Positions 47,764-57,247 are shown, counted from the stretch's first letter. The stretch: 64,000 nt of DNA from Natranaerovirga hydrolytica (GCF_004339095.1 NZ_SMGQ01000014.1:62001-126000); one strand, 5' to 3'. A program made the numbers and translations. The notes: generated by a model not told the origin, from the sequence alone.

Positions 47764-47862
47764 TAACTTGCAAACATGTCTTTCGCTGCGCTCTAGTCAC
47801 AAGTTTTCTATGAAAGTCTAATTTCTAAATCTTTGCGAGTAAGTTTGCTCATTAGACTTTAT
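47764..47862 (+). repeat. Dispersed two-hairpin repeat, copy E
   Basis: Begins TTAACTTG, like copies B and F. The second hairpin pairs AAAGTCTAAT (47813-47822) with ATTAGACTTT (47851-47860), unrelated in sequence to the copy B stem but perfectly paired. The inner stem CTTTGCGAGTAAG keeps pairing through two T-G/G-T wobbles on the plus strand. Confidence 0.8.
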
Positions 47863-47924
47863 TCTAAAAAAATATCTTATTATATTTTTTGGAATAAACC
47901 ATTATATATGCTGGCAAAAATTAC

Positions 47925-47982
47925 AAAAAAATAGCCAATTCCTTTAAAAGTATCCTATACTTTCTAAAAAGGATTTAGCTAT
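47925..47982 (-). terminator. Terminator after sigF
   Basis: On the minus strand ATAGCTAAATCCTTT pairs with AAAGGAATTGGCTAT with small mismatches and is followed by TTTTTTTG. It begins 4 bp past the sigF stop, so the spoVA genes need their own promoter. Confidence 0.75.
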
Positions 47983-47985
47983 AAT

Positions 47986-48702
47986 TTATGATAATTTTTC
48001 TTTTAATTGGCTTAAGATTTTCTTTTCTAACCTTGATACTTGCACTTGAGATATGCCGATTTCATTAGCTATTTCTGTTTGAGTTTTATCTTTAAAATAT
48101 CTTAACATTATAATTTCTCTTTCTTTTGGCTTTAGACCTTGTATGACTTCTTTCAAAGCAATCTTATCAATCATTAAATCATTATTATTTACTGATTGGT
48201 CTAATTTGTCTATTAGGTATATTGGATTACCGTCCCCTTGATGAATGGTTTTGTATAATGATTCTACCTCTGCATTGGATTCCATTGCCAAAACAATATC
48301 CTCTGTAGTGATTTCTAATTCTTTAGCCACTTCCTCAATAGTTGGTTCTCTTCCATACCTTTTTGTTAGAACTTCTTTTGTCACTCTAACCTTATTAGCT
48401 GTTTCTTTTAACGATCGACTGACTTTTATAATGCCATCATCTCTTAAAAAACGTTTAATTTCACCTAAAATCATTGGTACAGCATAAGTAGAAAACTTTA
48501 CGTCATAAGACAAATCAAATTTGTCTATTGATTTTATTAAACCAATGCTTCCTATTTGAAATAAGTCCTCAAGTTCATAACCTCTGTTATTAAATCGTTT
48601 AACAATACTCCATATCAGTCCTATATTCTCTTCTACAAGGACTTCTCTAGCTAATGCATCGCCATCTCTTGCTTTTTTAATCAACTCCAATGTTCTATCC
48701 AT
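47986..48702 (-). CDS. sigF: RNA polymerase sporulation sigma factor sigma-F
   Basis: The first forespore-specific sigma factor. Region 2 is LEDLFQIGSIGLIKSIDKFD and KFSTYAVPMILGEIKRFLRD; region 4 ends TQTEIANEIGISQVQVSRLE. Length 238 and gene order (after spoIIAA-spoIIAB, before spoVA) distinguish it from the similar sigma-G. It is held inactive by SpoIIAB until septation. Confidence 0.96.
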   Translation of the reverse strand: MDRTLELIKKARDGDALAREVLVEENIGLIWSIVKRFNNRGYELEDLFQIGSIGLIKSIDKFDLSYDVKFSTYAVPMILGEIKRFLRDDGIIKVSRSLKETANKVRVTKEVLTKRYGREPTIEEVAKELEITTEDIVLAMESNAEVESLYKTIHQGDGNPIYLIDKLDQSVNNNDLMIDKIALKEVIQGLKPKEREIIMLRYFKDKTQTEIANEIGISQVQVSRLEKKILSQLKEKLS

Positions 48703-48714
48703 TAAAACACTTCC

Positions 48715-49155
48715 TTATTCTTTAGAAATTAAGCTTTCGAATTTCTTTGTCATCATAATTTTTGTACCATTTTCAGGAGTTGATTCAATAACCACTTTAT
48801 CCATAAATGTTTCCATCACCGTAAAACCCATTCCAGATCTTTCAAGTTCTGGCTTAGAAGTATACAAGGGTTCTCTAGCTAATTCTATGTCTTCAATTCC
48901 TTTACCTTTATCTTCTATTTCTATATAAATTTCTTCTTCATATAATCTAGCAATTATATGTACTTTTCCTTCTTTATTTTCATAACCATGTATAATTGCA
49001 TTTGTGACTGCTTCAGAAACAGCTGTTTTTATATCTGAGATTTCTTCTAATGTTGGATCCAATTGGCTTGCAAAAGCAGCTACAACCACTCTTGCAAAAG
49101 CTTCGTTTTGTGAACGACTATCAAACTCTATCTCCATTTCATTTGTATGTTTCAT
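48715..49155 (-). CDS. spoIIAB: Anti-sigma-F factor SpoIIAB
   Basis: A 146-residue GHKL-family serine kinase that binds sigma-F and phosphorylates SpoIIAA. The N-box is [14 protein letters not shown], the G1 box [12 protein letters not shown] and the G2 region [15 protein letters not shown]. It lies 15 bp after spoIIAA and 12 bp before sigF. Confidence 0.96.
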   Translation of the reverse strand: MKHTNEMEIEFDSRSQNEAFARVVVAAFASQLDPTLEEISDIKTAVSEAVTNAIIHGYENKEGKVHIIARLYEEEIYIEIEDKGKGIEDIELAREPLYTSKPELERSGMGFTVMETFMDKVVIESTPENGTKIMMTKKFESLISKE

Positions 49156-49170
49156 AAATTTTCCCCCTTA

Positions 49171-49506
49171 CTACATTTCATTTAATGCATCTTTAACATT
49201 ATCGTATTTTAATATTATTTTGTATAATCCAGACAAATTAAAAATTCTATCCACCGTTGGCTTGACATTGACCACTCCAACTTTACCACCTGTAACACTA
49301 AGGTTTTTGTACCGACCCATGATTACACCAATACCTGAACTATCCATAAAATCAATATTTGAAAAATCAAATATAATATTCTTTATGTGATTTCTTGCAA
49401 TGAGTTGATCAATTTTTTCTCTTATACTCTTAGCATTATGATGGTCTAATTCACCTAGTATATTGACTAATAAGTTTCTGTTTTTTATTTCGCATTTGAT
49501 CTGCAT
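49171..49506 (-). CDS. spoIIAA: Anti-anti-sigma-F factor SpoIIAA
   Basis: A 111-residue STAS-domain protein that releases sigma-F when dephosphorylated. The phosphorylation site is in DFMDSSGIGVIMGRY (Ser56/Ser57). The frame extends to 49554, but AGGAGG precedes the ATG at 49506 and the product then has standard length. It is the first gene of the spoIIA operon, preceded by the terminator of the TPR gene. Bacillus has dacF in that place. Confidence 0.95.
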   Translation of the reverse strand: MQIKCEIKNRNLLVNILGELDHHNAKSIREKIDQLIARNHIKNIIFDFSNIDFMDSSGIGVIMGRYKNLSVTGGKVGVVNVKPTVDRIFNLSGLYKIILKYDNVKDALNEM

Positions 49507-49565
49507 AATAGCCCTCCTTTTACATATTTTTATATTAATTACATATTTTTCCATATATATGTTAA

Positions 49566-49596
49566 AAATCAGGATTAATAGTTCTCCTATTAATCC
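49566..49596 (-). terminator. Terminator of the TPR gene
   Basis: GGATTAATAG pairs with CTATTAATCC around a 5-base loop. On the minus strand GATTTTTAAC follows. It includes the stop codon of the TPR gene and separates it from the spoIIA operon. Confidence 0.75.
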
Positions 49597-50978
49597 ACTA
49601 TTTGATTTTTATAAAATTGTGCGTTACTTGCTCTTGTGGTTCCACTGTATTCTTCAATGACTCTGTCAAATATATTGATAGCCTCTTGGTCTTGTCCCAA
49701 TTGCTGATAACTTCTTGCGATAAAATAAAGGGCATCTCCTGTATATCTGTCTTCATAATCAAAATCTTCTACATTACTTAGCACTTCAATACTCTCTTCA
49801 AAATTATTTCTTTGATAATTGGCGTATCCACTATTATAATAATTTCTAGCTGCTTCTAAATAAATCTCTTCTTTTATATAATTGTAAATGTTATGAGATG
49901 TTGTGGTTCCTAAAGCATTTTCTTCAATATTAACCATCTTATTAGCAGCTTCTGTTGTGTTATTATCTAAATATAATTCAACTGCAATTTGTAACTGTTC
50001 TACCGCCTCAAAATAGGCGTCATTTTCGTAATAACTTTCTAATTCTTGGTTTTTCTCATCTACTTGGGATGTTAATTCATTTAATTGATCTTCTAAATCA
50101 CTGATTCTATTTTCTGTCTCTCTTTCAATACTGTCTCTTTCATTTTCAAGTCTATCTATTGTTTCATTTTGAGAATTCACTCGATGAGGCATCACCAAAA
50201 AGATAACTAAAAGTGCACCAATAATTAATCCTACTAGGATATAACCTATTTGATACATATAGGAAAGATTATCTGAGAATGCATTTCTTTCTTTTGTTTT
50301 ACGTTTTTTCTTTTCTGTCTTTTGCTCACCTAACAGTATGTTTTCTTCAAAGTCTTTTGTGCTATCTTGATCTTGATTAAGAATTTCTAAGTATTTTAAA
50401 GCTGTATAATTATTCTTATCTATAGACAATACTTTTAAAATAGTTTTTTTGCCTTTTTCAAATTCTTCTTCCTTTATATATAATAAGGTTAGCAAACAAT
50501 ATGCTTTAACAAAATTAGGATTTAAACTTATAATTTTTTTAAGTTGAATAATTGCTAAATCCAAACTATTTTGTTCAATATGTCTTAAGGATTGGTTGTA
50601 TTTTTTTATGGCTGTATTGAGTTTATCTAATTTGTGTTGATTATTTTGAACTTCATCAATATAATCTTGAGCGATATTATCTTCACTTTTAAAGTTTTTA
50701 CTAATAATCCATTGCTCTAATGCCCTTACAACTTCTCCAATTTCAAAATAGATTAACCCTAATAAATTTCTTGCTTCAATATTTTTTTTATCATATATTA
50801 AAGAGCGTTTTAAAAAATCAATTGCTCCTGTCAAATCTCTAACTTTGGCTTTTTGTAAACCTTCGTTGTACAAACTTTTTGATGTGTTTTTTATCTTATT
50901 ATAAAAACTAACTTTCATATCACACTTTGTACAAAAATCATCTTCATTAATTGTATTACCGCACTTTGGACATATCAA
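49590..50978 (-). CDS. Membrane protein with zinc ribbon, TPR repeats and coiled coil
   Basis: About 462 residues. Order: a zinc ribbon with ICPKCG and DDFCTKCD at the N-terminus; TPR repeats (about 35-200: LTGAIDFLKRSLIYDKKNIE, GEVVRALEQWIISK, EFEKGKKTILKVLSIDKNN); a membrane helix (GYILVGLIIGALLVIFLVM); a coiled coil; then an extracytoplasmic TPR domain similar to YbgF-type repeats (YFIARSYQQLGQDQEAINIF). The frame opens at a GTG at 50990 overlapping the ribosome site, so a TTG at 50978 (product MICPKCGN) looks better; this is uncertain. It may scaffold an envelope complex. No named family. Confidence 0.75.
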   Translation of the reverse strand: MICPKCGNTINEDDFCTKCDMKVSFYNKIKNTSKSLYNEGLQKAKVRDLTGAIDFLKRSLIYDKKNIEARNLLGLIYFEIGEVVRALEQWIISKNFKSEDNIAQDYIDEVQNNQHKLDKLNTAIKKYNQSLRHIEQNSLDLAIIQLKKIISLNPNFVKAYCLLTLLYIKEEEFEKGKKTILKVLSIDKNNYTALKYLEILNQDQDSTKDFEENILLGEQKTEKKKRKTKERNAFSDNLSYMYQIGYILVGLIIGALLVIFLVMPHRVNSQNETIDRLENERDSIERETENRISDLEDQLNELTSQVDEKNQELESYYENDAYFEAVEQLQIAVELYLDNNTTEAANKMVNIEENALGTTTSHNIYNYIKEEIYLEAARNYYNSGYANYQRNNFEESIEVLSNVEDFDYEDRYTGDALYFIARSYQQLGQDQEAINIFDRVIEEYSGTTRASNAQFYKNQIVD

Positions 50979-50997
50979 TTTTCTCCCCACCTTATAA

Positions 50998-51147
50998 TTA
51001 TGATTGAGTTTCTGTTTTTAGTTCTTTTAATATTTCTTGGAGTATATCCGATATATCTTTGAGTTCATAATTATAAATAGAGTCTTCTGTTTCTTCAATC
51101 TCCAAACACGGTTTATATTTCTTAATTTCATCTTCAAAATGAATCAT
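50998..51147 (-). CDS. 49-residue acidic small protein upstream of the TPR gene
   Basis: Found by hand translation: begins MIHFEDEIKKYKPCLEIEE and ends KELKTETQS. AGGAGG lies 8 bases before the ATG at 51147. The stop is about 20 bp before the TPR gene start, so the two are probably one transcript. It is acidic and mostly helical with no membrane segment. No family recognised. Confidence 0.5.
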   Translation of the reverse strand: MIHFEDEIKKYKPCLEIEETEDSIYNYELKDISDILQEILKELKTETQS

Positions 51148-51578
51148 TATTAATCTCCTCCTCAAGTCCTTCTTTTATATGTATTTCAATCAAATCCAAC
51201 TCTGTCATCCGTACTCTACAAGCATTATGGTCCCTTTTTTTCTGAAAAAAAGAATAAAAAAAGCACCCTTAATTAAAACATTAACCTCTATTTTTATAAA
51301 TTTATACTTATACTGTATATGATATCGTTTATTAGATAAAAAATCAATGGTTTTATTTATTATTTTATACTTTACTTTGTCTTTTGAATATTGAATGCTT
51401 ACTTTCATATATTACTTTGTATAAAACAAAAAATTCGACAAGTCATCTTCAATACATTATTATAACCTTTTTTGTTTTACAAATATAATTTTTTTATATT
51501 AAAATACCTCCTAGTAGACAGTCTAATTTCAACTAAGTAAACTGTCTATTTTGGAGGTATCCTATCATGCTATTCTTT
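51148..51578. other. Intergenic region between the 49-residue gene and valS
   Basis: This 431-bp stretch holds the valS terminator (51504-51560). A 67-codon open frame (51205-51408) and a 24-codon frame overlapping its stop have no good ribosome site and are not accepted as genes. The promoter of the small protein/TPR operon should be here. Confidence 0.45.
51504..51560 (-). terminator. Terminator of valS
   Basis: ATACCTCC pairs with GGAGGTAT and AGACAGT with ACTGTCT, giving an interrupted stem around a loop of about 18 bases. On the minus strand TTTTAATATAAAAAAATT follows. It lies about 20 bp past the valS stop. Confidence 0.65.
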
Positions 51579-54221
51579 TCATTTGTTTTTTAATTGATCG
51601 AGTCTTTCTTCTACTTGCTTCATCATTGTCTTGTACTTTTCTAACTTAGCTTTTTCTTCTTCTATCTTATTTGCTGGTGCTTTGCTTACAAAACTTTCAT
51701 TTGATAACATTTTATTTGAACGATTTAATTCTTTTTCTAATTTTGCTTTTTCTTTTTCTAAGCGTTCTACTTCTTTGTTAACGTCTATTAACTCAGCAAA
51801 TGGCATAAATATCGTTGCATCTGGAATAACTGAAGATACGGCATCGTTATCAATACCTTTTTTATCTTCTTGAATCACCACTTCACTAGCATATCCAAGT
51901 GTTGCAAAGAAAACTTTTGCTTTTTCAAAGATGGTTTGAATGTCTTCTTTTGTTGTTACCACAAATACTTTTGCTTTTTTGCTAGGTGGCACATTCATTT
52001 CTGCTCGTACATTTCTAATGCCACGTACCGCTTGTTTGATCAGCTCTATTTCTTTTTCATCTTGCTCAAAATCCCATTCTTCTTTATACGTTGGCCATGA
52101 AGCTATCATTATGGATTCTTCTTTGTCTTCTACAAATGAGAAGATTTCCTCTGTAATAAATGGCATATATGGGTGTAATAATTTGAGTGACTGTACCAAA
52201 ACTGTTTTTAATGTCCATAGTGCTGCATCTTTTGTACTGTCTTCATCATTGTATAATCTTGGCTTTACCATTTCTATATACCAATCACAAAATTCTTCCC
52301 ATATAAAATCATATAATTTACCAACTGCAACCCCTAGATCAAATTTATCCATATTATCTGTAACGTCTTTTGCTAAGTGATTTGCTTTTGATAATATCCA
52401 TTTGTCTGCTTGAGTTAAATCAGATGTATTCACTGCTTTAACCGTTTTTCCTTCTAGATTCATAAGAATAAATCTTGACGCATTCCAAATTTTATTGGCA
52501 AAGTTTCTATTGGCTTCTACTTTTTCAATATGGAATCTCATATCATTTCCTGGTGCATTCCCTGAAACCAATGTCAACCTTAAAGAATCTGCGCCGTATT
52601 GTTCAATGATTTCAAGTGGATCAATACCATTACCAAGACTTTTACTCATCTTTCTACCTTGGGCATCTCTAACCAATCCATGAATAAATACCGTGTTAAA
52701 TGGCAATTCTCCTGTGTGCTCTAATCCTGAAAAAACCATTCTGACTACCCAGAAGAATATAATGTCATATCCTGTTACGAGTACGTCTGTTGGATAAAAA
52801 TGCTCAAATTCTTTTGTTTGTTCTGGCCATCCCAAAGTTGAGAAAGGCCATAATGCAGAACTAAACCAAGTATCTAAAGAATCTTCATCTTGATGTAATT
52901 GATCACTACCACATTTACATTGGGCTGGCTTTTCTTTAGATACAATAAATTCATTACAATCTTTACAATAATAAGCTGGAATTCGATGTCCCCACCATAA
53001 TTGTCTTGAAATACACCAATCTCTAATATTTTCTAACCAATGCAAATAAACTTTTCCAAATCGGTCAGGCACAAATTTTAGTTCATCTTTTTTATAAGCT
53101 TCTATAGCAGGTTTTGCTAATTCTTCCATTGCTAAAAACCATTGCATTTTTATAAGGGGTTCAATTACCGTGTTGCAACGATCATGCATCCCTACATTAT
53201 GGGTATGGTCTTCAATTTTAACCAATAAATCCACATCTTCTAAGTCTTTAACGATTGCTTTTCTTGCATCATATCTTGATAAACCTTGGTATTTGCCACC
53301 TTTTTCATTAATGGTGCCATCATCATTCATAACATTGATTTGTTCTAAGTTATGTCTTGAACCCACTTCAAAATCATTAGGATCATGGGCAGGGGTTATT
53401 TTAACAACACCTGAACCAAATTCTTGGTCAACATATTCATCAGCAATAATAGGAATTTCTCTGTTGACTAAAGGTAAAATAACCTTACTACCGATTAAGT
53501 GAGCATATCTTTCATCTTCTGGATGTACGGCTATTGCTGTATCGCCTAACATGGTTTCTGGTCTTGTTGTAGCAATTTGTATAAATTCGTCCGTACCTTT
53601 TATTGGGTACTTTATATGCCAAAACTTTCCTTGTTTTTCTTCATGTTCTACTTCTGCTTCTGAAATAGTTGTTTTACAGACTGGGCACCAATTAATTATT
53701 TTAGCACCACGATAAATATAGCCTTTTTCATATAATCTAAGAAACACTTCTAAAACCGCATCTGAAAGACCTTCATCCATTGTAAATCTTTCTCTTTCCC
53801 AATCACAAGATGCGCCTAGCTTTTTAAGCTGTTCAATAATTTTTCCGCCATATTCTTCTTTCCAGTCCCAAGCTCTTTCTAAAAACCCTTCTCTACCAAT
53901 ATCTTTTTTTGTAATACCTTCTTCTGCCATTTGGTTAACAATCTTTACTTCAGTTGCTATACTTGCATGGTCTGTTCCAGGTTGCCACAAAGTATTATAA
54001 CCTTGCATTCTTTTATAACGTATCAATATATCCTGCAATGTATTGTCTAAAGCATGTCCCATATGCAATTGACCGGTTATATTGGGTGGTGGAATAACAA
54101 TTGTAAATGGCTCTTTGCTTTCATCTGCTTCTGCATGAAAATAGTTTTTATCTAACCATTTTTTATAAAGTCTGTCTTCTACTTTTGAGGGATCATAAAC
54201 TTTTTCTAAATTACTTTCCAT
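51579..54221 (-). CDS. valS: Valine-tRNA ligase
   Basis: An 880-residue class I aminoacyl-tRNA synthetase. The HIGH motif is HMGH at residues 53-56 ([17 protein letters not shown]), and KMSKS is in [11 protein letters not shown]. An editing domain lies between them with [19 protein letters not shown] and a zinc-type insert CKDC...CKCG. A C-terminal coiled coil ([20 protein letters not shown]) is typical of ValRS and separates it from IleRS. Controlled by the T-box at 54488-54745. Confidence 0.97.
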   Translation of the reverse strand: MESNLEKVYDPSKVEDRLYKKWLDKNYFHAEADESKEPFTIVIPPPNITGQLHMGHALDNTLQDILIRYKRMQGYNTLWQPGTDHASIATEVKIVNQMAEEGITKKDIGREGFLERAWDWKEEYGGKIIEQLKKLGASCDWERERFTMDEGLSDAVLEVFLRLYEKGYIYRGAKIINWCPVCKTTISEAEVEHEEKQGKFWHIKYPIKGTDEFIQIATTRPETMLGDTAIAVHPEDERYAHLIGSKVILPLVNREIPIIADEYVDQEFGSGVVKITPAHDPNDFEVGSRHNLEQINVMNDDGTINEKGGKYQGLSRYDARKAIVKDLEDVDLLVKIEDHTHNVGMHDRCNTVIEPLIKMQWFLAMEELAKPAIEAYKKDELKFVPDRFGKVYLHWLENIRDWCISRQLWWGHRIPAYYCKDCNEFIVSKEKPAQCKCGSDQLHQDEDSLDTWFSSALWPFSTLGWPEQTKEFEHFYPTDVLVTGYDIIFFWVVRMVFSGLEHTGELPFNTVFIHGLVRDAQGRKMSKSLGNGIDPLEIIEQYGADSLRLTLVSGNAPGNDMRFHIEKVEANRNFANKIWNASRFILMNLEGKTVKAVNTSDLTQADKWILSKANHLAKDVTDNMDKFDLGVAVGKLYDFIWEEFCDWYIEMVKPRLYNDEDSTKDAALWTLKTVLVQSLKLLHPYMPFITEEIFSFVEDKEESIMIASWPTYKEEWDFEQDEKEIELIKQAVRGIRNVRAEMNVPPSKKAKVFVVTTKEDIQTIFEKAKVFFATLGYASEVVIQEDKKGIDNDAVSSVIPDATIFMPFAELIDVNKEVERLEKEKAKLEKELNRSNKMLSNESFVSKAPANKIEEEKAKLEKYKTMMKQVEERLDQLKNK

Positions 54222-54260
54222 TCTTTACCTCCATCTTGTTGACCTTAATTTTTTTATTGA

Positions 54261-54461
54261 TTATATATACATTATAATAATTGCTCCAATAGCAATAAGT
54301 ACACCTGCTGTTATTTTTAACATCAGTTTGACTTGTTCTAACAATTGAAGAAAATCTTCTTCTATAACTGTTGAATGATTTTTTCTTTTTCTTCCTATGG
54401 TAAATGACAATGCATATATTATTAACCCTATTATAATTAATATATTTCCTATTAACTTCAT
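54261..54461 (-). CDS. 66-residue two-helix membrane protein in the valS transcript
   Basis: Two hydrophobic helices (about residues 2-20 and 46-65) flank a charged cytoplasmic stretch (GRKRKNHSTVIEEDFLQLLE). AGAGGTGG lies 5 bases before the ATG. It sits between the T-box terminator and valS, so it should be induced with valS when valine is short. I do not recognise a family. A different overlapping frame (54211-54468) is rejected. Confidence 0.65.
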   Translation of the reverse strand: MKLIGNILIIIGLIIYALSFTIGRKRKNHSTVIEEDFLQLLEQVKLMLKITAGVLIAIGAIIIMYI

Positions 54462-54811
54462 TATCCACCTCTTTAAATCTCTGGAAATAAAAAAAATCTT
54501 TTCAATCCTAAGGACGAAAAGACCGTGGTACCACCTTAATTCTTAATTTATGAACACCATTTTATTTCATAAGTTAAGCACTTATAACCTTTAACGCAGT
54601 CACACGTTTAATCCTACTATACCTTCAGATTAACTGTTCAAGAGCTACCTTCCACAAAAATTTTACTGAGAAAATCTTTCAGCCTAGGGATTTTCATCTC
54701 TTTCAGAACCTTTGTGTACTCCTCTCTGTCCACACATTTAGCTTTATTTTATCATCTATTATACTATTAAATGTTTAACTTTTTGTCAAGGATTTATCTT
54801 GTATTTGCACT
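54462..54811. other. Leader region of the valS transcript
   Basis: This 350-bp gap is filled mostly by the T-box leader (54488-54745). The remaining 65 bp to the coiled-coil gene hold the promoter and the end of that upstream gene. Confidence 0.7.
54488..54745 (-). promoter_or_regulatory. T-box leader of the valS operon
   Basis: A tRNA-sensing leader. The conserved T-box AAGGTGGTACCACGG is at 54537-54523 on the minus strand. A terminator stem TCTTTTC / GAAAAGA (54522-54497) with eight T follows; it competes with the antiterminator. The Stem I start shows the AGAGGAGTACA-type AG bulge region near 54725. A GTA (valine) codon in GAAGGTAGC near 54646 is a candidate specifier, fitting regulation by uncharged tRNA-Val. 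Confidence 0.9.
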
Positions 54812-55966
54812 TTATATTTTGACGTTTTTACTTTCAATAATTTCCTTTATTTCATTTTCTAATGAATGGTTATGTAACATTAAAGCTTTTATTCTGTTCT
54901 TTGCTGAATGTATTGTTTCTTTATTGTTGTTTAATTGTTCTTTTAACTGATTCGTAAAACCCGTTAAATGATCAATATATTCTTTTCTTTCTTTATCATT
55001 CGTTAAAATTGCCACTTGCTTCGCAATTTCTTGTGGGTTTTGTATATATTTGTCTTCCAACAAATCTATGATCTCTTGTTCTAATCGATCTAAAGCGCTT
55101 GCCGCATGCTTATAGACTTGTTTTTCTTCTTTCTGTTTTTTGTATTTATCATATAAATATTTTAATTCTACATGACTGTTTACTTTAAATTTATTATACT
55201 CATACTCTAAAAAACTGGTGTTGTTGACAAATTTAATCTGAATTTTTTTAACCAAGTCATTGGCTTTTTTATGTAATCTTTCATTGCGTTTTAACTTATA
55301 TATGGATTTGCCTCTATAGTTGTATAAATACAGAACAAAAAACAATCCTATTGTTAACAAGACAATACTGGGCAACAATACATCTTTATCATAAATTGTT
55401 GCTAAAGTCGTTAGTATAATCAACACAATTGAGAAGAAGGTAAAAAACGCTATGGTTAATGTTTTTAATACTTGTCTGGTTGTAATAATTTTATTTCTTT
55501 GATACTGAATTTCCGCTTTTTCCGCTTCTAGATGTTCTAAATCTTTTTTTATTAACAGTTGTTTTTCTTCTAACGCTTTTATTTTATCAATTAAATCTTC
55601 AATCTCATCTTCATATTCTTCAATTTGAAGGACACGTGGGTCTATATTCATAGCCTCTTTGAACTTTGCTCTATTGTCTCTATTATCTAAGATTTCTAAT
55701 CCAATATCTTTGATTTGATTTTTAATGGATTCTGGAAAAGATTCGATTTTTTGATAATCTGATAACAACTCTTGTACTTGGGATAACTCATCTTTTACTT
55801 TTTTGATCTCCTTATTTGCCATTTCTATTTCTAGACAGATAGTCTCTATAAACTGCTTTCTGTCTTCTTTATTTTCAATATCAAAGGTGATTATTTCTTC
55901 TTCTGGCATATTGGAAAAAGTAAACTTTGATAGTATGCTTTGAAACCAGTTCTTTTTTGCTTCCAT
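54812..55966 (-). CDS. Coiled-coil membrane protein of unknown function
   Basis: A 384-residue protein with long charged helices (about residues 40-165 and 210-384) around two membrane helices (about 170-192 and 203-223). A mid-segment DNRDNRAKFKEAMNIDPRVL and the heptad-like EDLIDKIKALEEKQ support a coiled coil. No family recognised. The frame extends to 56008, but AAAGGA lies 7 bases before the ATG at 55966. It is divergent from the aminotransferase gene. Confidence 0.65.
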   Translation of the reverse strand: MEAKKNWFQSILSKFTFSNMPEEEIITFDIENKEDRKQFIETICLEIEMANKEIKKVKDELSQVQELLSDYQKIESFPESIKNQIKDIGLEILDNRDNRAKFKEAMNIDPRVLQIEEYEDEIEDLIDKIKALEEKQLLIKKDLEHLEAEKAEIQYQRNKIITTRQVLKTLTIAFFTFFSIVLIILTTLATIYDKDVLLPSIVLLTIGLFFVLYLYNYRGKSIYKLKRNERLHKKANDLVKKIQIKFVNNTSFLEYEYNKFKVNSHVELKYLYDKYKKQKEEKQVYKHAASALDRLEQEIIDLLEDKYIQNPQEIAKQVAILTNDKERKEYIDHLTGFTNQLKEQLNNNKETIHSAKNRIKALMLHNHSLENEIKEIIESKNVKI

Positions 55967-56088
55967 TTTATCATCCTTTAAAGAATTATAATTGATCTGT
56001 GTTTGCATTTTCCCTATAAACGGTTATAATAATTATAGCACTTTATATTAGCACTATTCAACTAAAATATATAAAAAGAAGGGATTTT

Positions 56089-57195
56089 ATGACACCAAAA
56101 AATAACAATCTTCATTTTCATGGAAGTGATTTGGAAAAAATAGCTGAAACTCACCATCTTCCAAAAGATGAAATTATAAATTATAGTTCTAATGTTAATC
56201 CTATAGGTATTTCTCCATTATTAAAGAAAACTTTAGCTTCTCATATAGATTTGATTTCCACTTATCCAGATAGAAATTATATAAACCTTAGAACAAGCAT
56301 TGCAAAGTATTGTGATACAAAGATAGAGCATATTATTGTTGGCAATGGTTCTACTGAATTAATTTCTTTGGTTATAAAAAACAAAAAACCTGGTCAAGCA
56401 TTAATTGTTGGACCAACTTACTCTGAATATGAGAGAGAAATCTCTTTAGGCGGTGGGGCATCTTTTTATTATGATTTGGATGAGCATAACGACTTTGCTA
56501 TAGATGTAGCTGCCTTAAAAAAACAATTAAATGAAACCATTGATTTGTTAGTCATTTGTAATCCTAACAACCCAACTTCCACTGGGATTCGTCAGAAAGA
56601 CATGAGAAACATTTTAGATCATTGTAAGAAATACAATATTTTTGTTATGATTGATGAGACTTATGTTGAGTTTGCTGATGATATGGATGATATAACTGCT
56701 ATTCCTTTAACAGAATTTTATAATAACCTTATTATCTTACGAGGCGTATCTAAATTTTTTGCTGCACCTGGACTCCGACTGGGTTATGGCATTTGTAGCA
56801 ATGAGGATTTGCTTAAAGACATTAACGCCAAACAAAATCCTTGGACCATTAATACCTTAGCCAGTTTGGCAGGTGAAGTGATGTTTAATGATGAATCCTA
56901 TATTCAGGAAACAAAAGCTCTTATTGCCTCTGAACGTGAAAAAGCATATACCCGTATGGGTCAATGGGACAGTGTAAAAGTTTATTATCCAAATGCAAAC
57001 TTCATACTTATAAAACTTTTAAACCCTAACATCACTTCTTTTATGGTTTTTGATTATTTAATTCAACAAAAACTTATGGTAAGAGATTGTTCTTCTTTTC
57101 CATTTTTAAATGATCGGTTTATTCGTTTTTGTTTTTTAAATCCAGATGATAATAAAAAATTAATTGACACTTTAGATCCGTTTTTAAACCCTTAG
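56089..57195 (+). CDS. PLP-dependent aminotransferase, CobD/HisC-like
   Basis: A 368-residue fold-type I PLP enzyme. The N-terminal HFHGSDLEKIAE and INYSSNVNPIG, with STYPDRNYINLRTSIA, resemble L-threonine-O-3-phosphate decarboxylase (CobD) and histidinol-phosphate aminotransferase. The PLP lysine is in RGVSKFFAAPGLRLGYG and the aspartate in VMIDETYVEF. No cobalamin or histidine genes are nearby, so the exact reaction is not settled. It ends at a strong shared terminator. Confidence 0.8.
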   Translation: MTPKNNNLHFHGSDLEKIAETHHLPKDEIINYSSNVNPIGISPLLKKTLASHIDLISTYPDRNYINLRTSIAKYCDTKIEHIIVGNGSTELISLVIKNKKPGQALIVGPTYSEYEREISLGGGASFYYDLDEHNDFAIDVAALKKQLNETIDLLVICNPNNPTSTGIRQKDMRNILDHCKKYNIFVMIDETYVEFADDMDDITAIPLTEFYNNLIILRGVSKFFAAPGLRLGYGICSNEDLLKDINAKQNPWTINTLASLAGEVMFNDESYIQETKALIASEREKAYTRMGQWDSVKVYYPNANFILIKLLNPNITSFMVFDYLIQQKLMVRDCSSFPFLNDRFIRFCFLNPDDNKKLIDTLDPFLNP

Positions 57196-57247
57196 TGGTT
57201 ATACGCTTGCTGATTCTTAATCAAGGTATTTTAAGTATGGACTTAAA

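Noticed and set aside
47741-47800. N-terminal extension of the 48-residue peptide (starting near 47800)
   Set aside because: It lies inside repeat copy E and lacks a ribosome site, whereas AAGGAGG fits the ATG at 47740.
15652-47862. CRISPR array, suggested by repeated similar sequences
   Set aside because: Copies are kilobases apart, lack regular spacers, vary in stem sequence and have no cas genes nearby.
49560-49600. Possible sigma-H promoter before spoIIAA (AGGAGAA-like)
   Set aside because: The match is part of the terminator stem of the TPR gene, and no suitable -10 element lies at the right distance.
51205-51408. A 67-codon minus-strand frame (Lys/Ile-rich) and a 24-codon frame overlapping its stop
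   Set aside because: No ribosome site before the ATG, composition like random AT-rich DNA, no recognisable family. Left out, though a short real gene cannot be excluded.
54211-54468. An alternative 85-codon frame over the small membrane gene before valS
   Set aside because: Rich in Asn/Tyr/Lys with no pattern; the overlapping 66-codon frame has a ribosome site and clear membrane helices.
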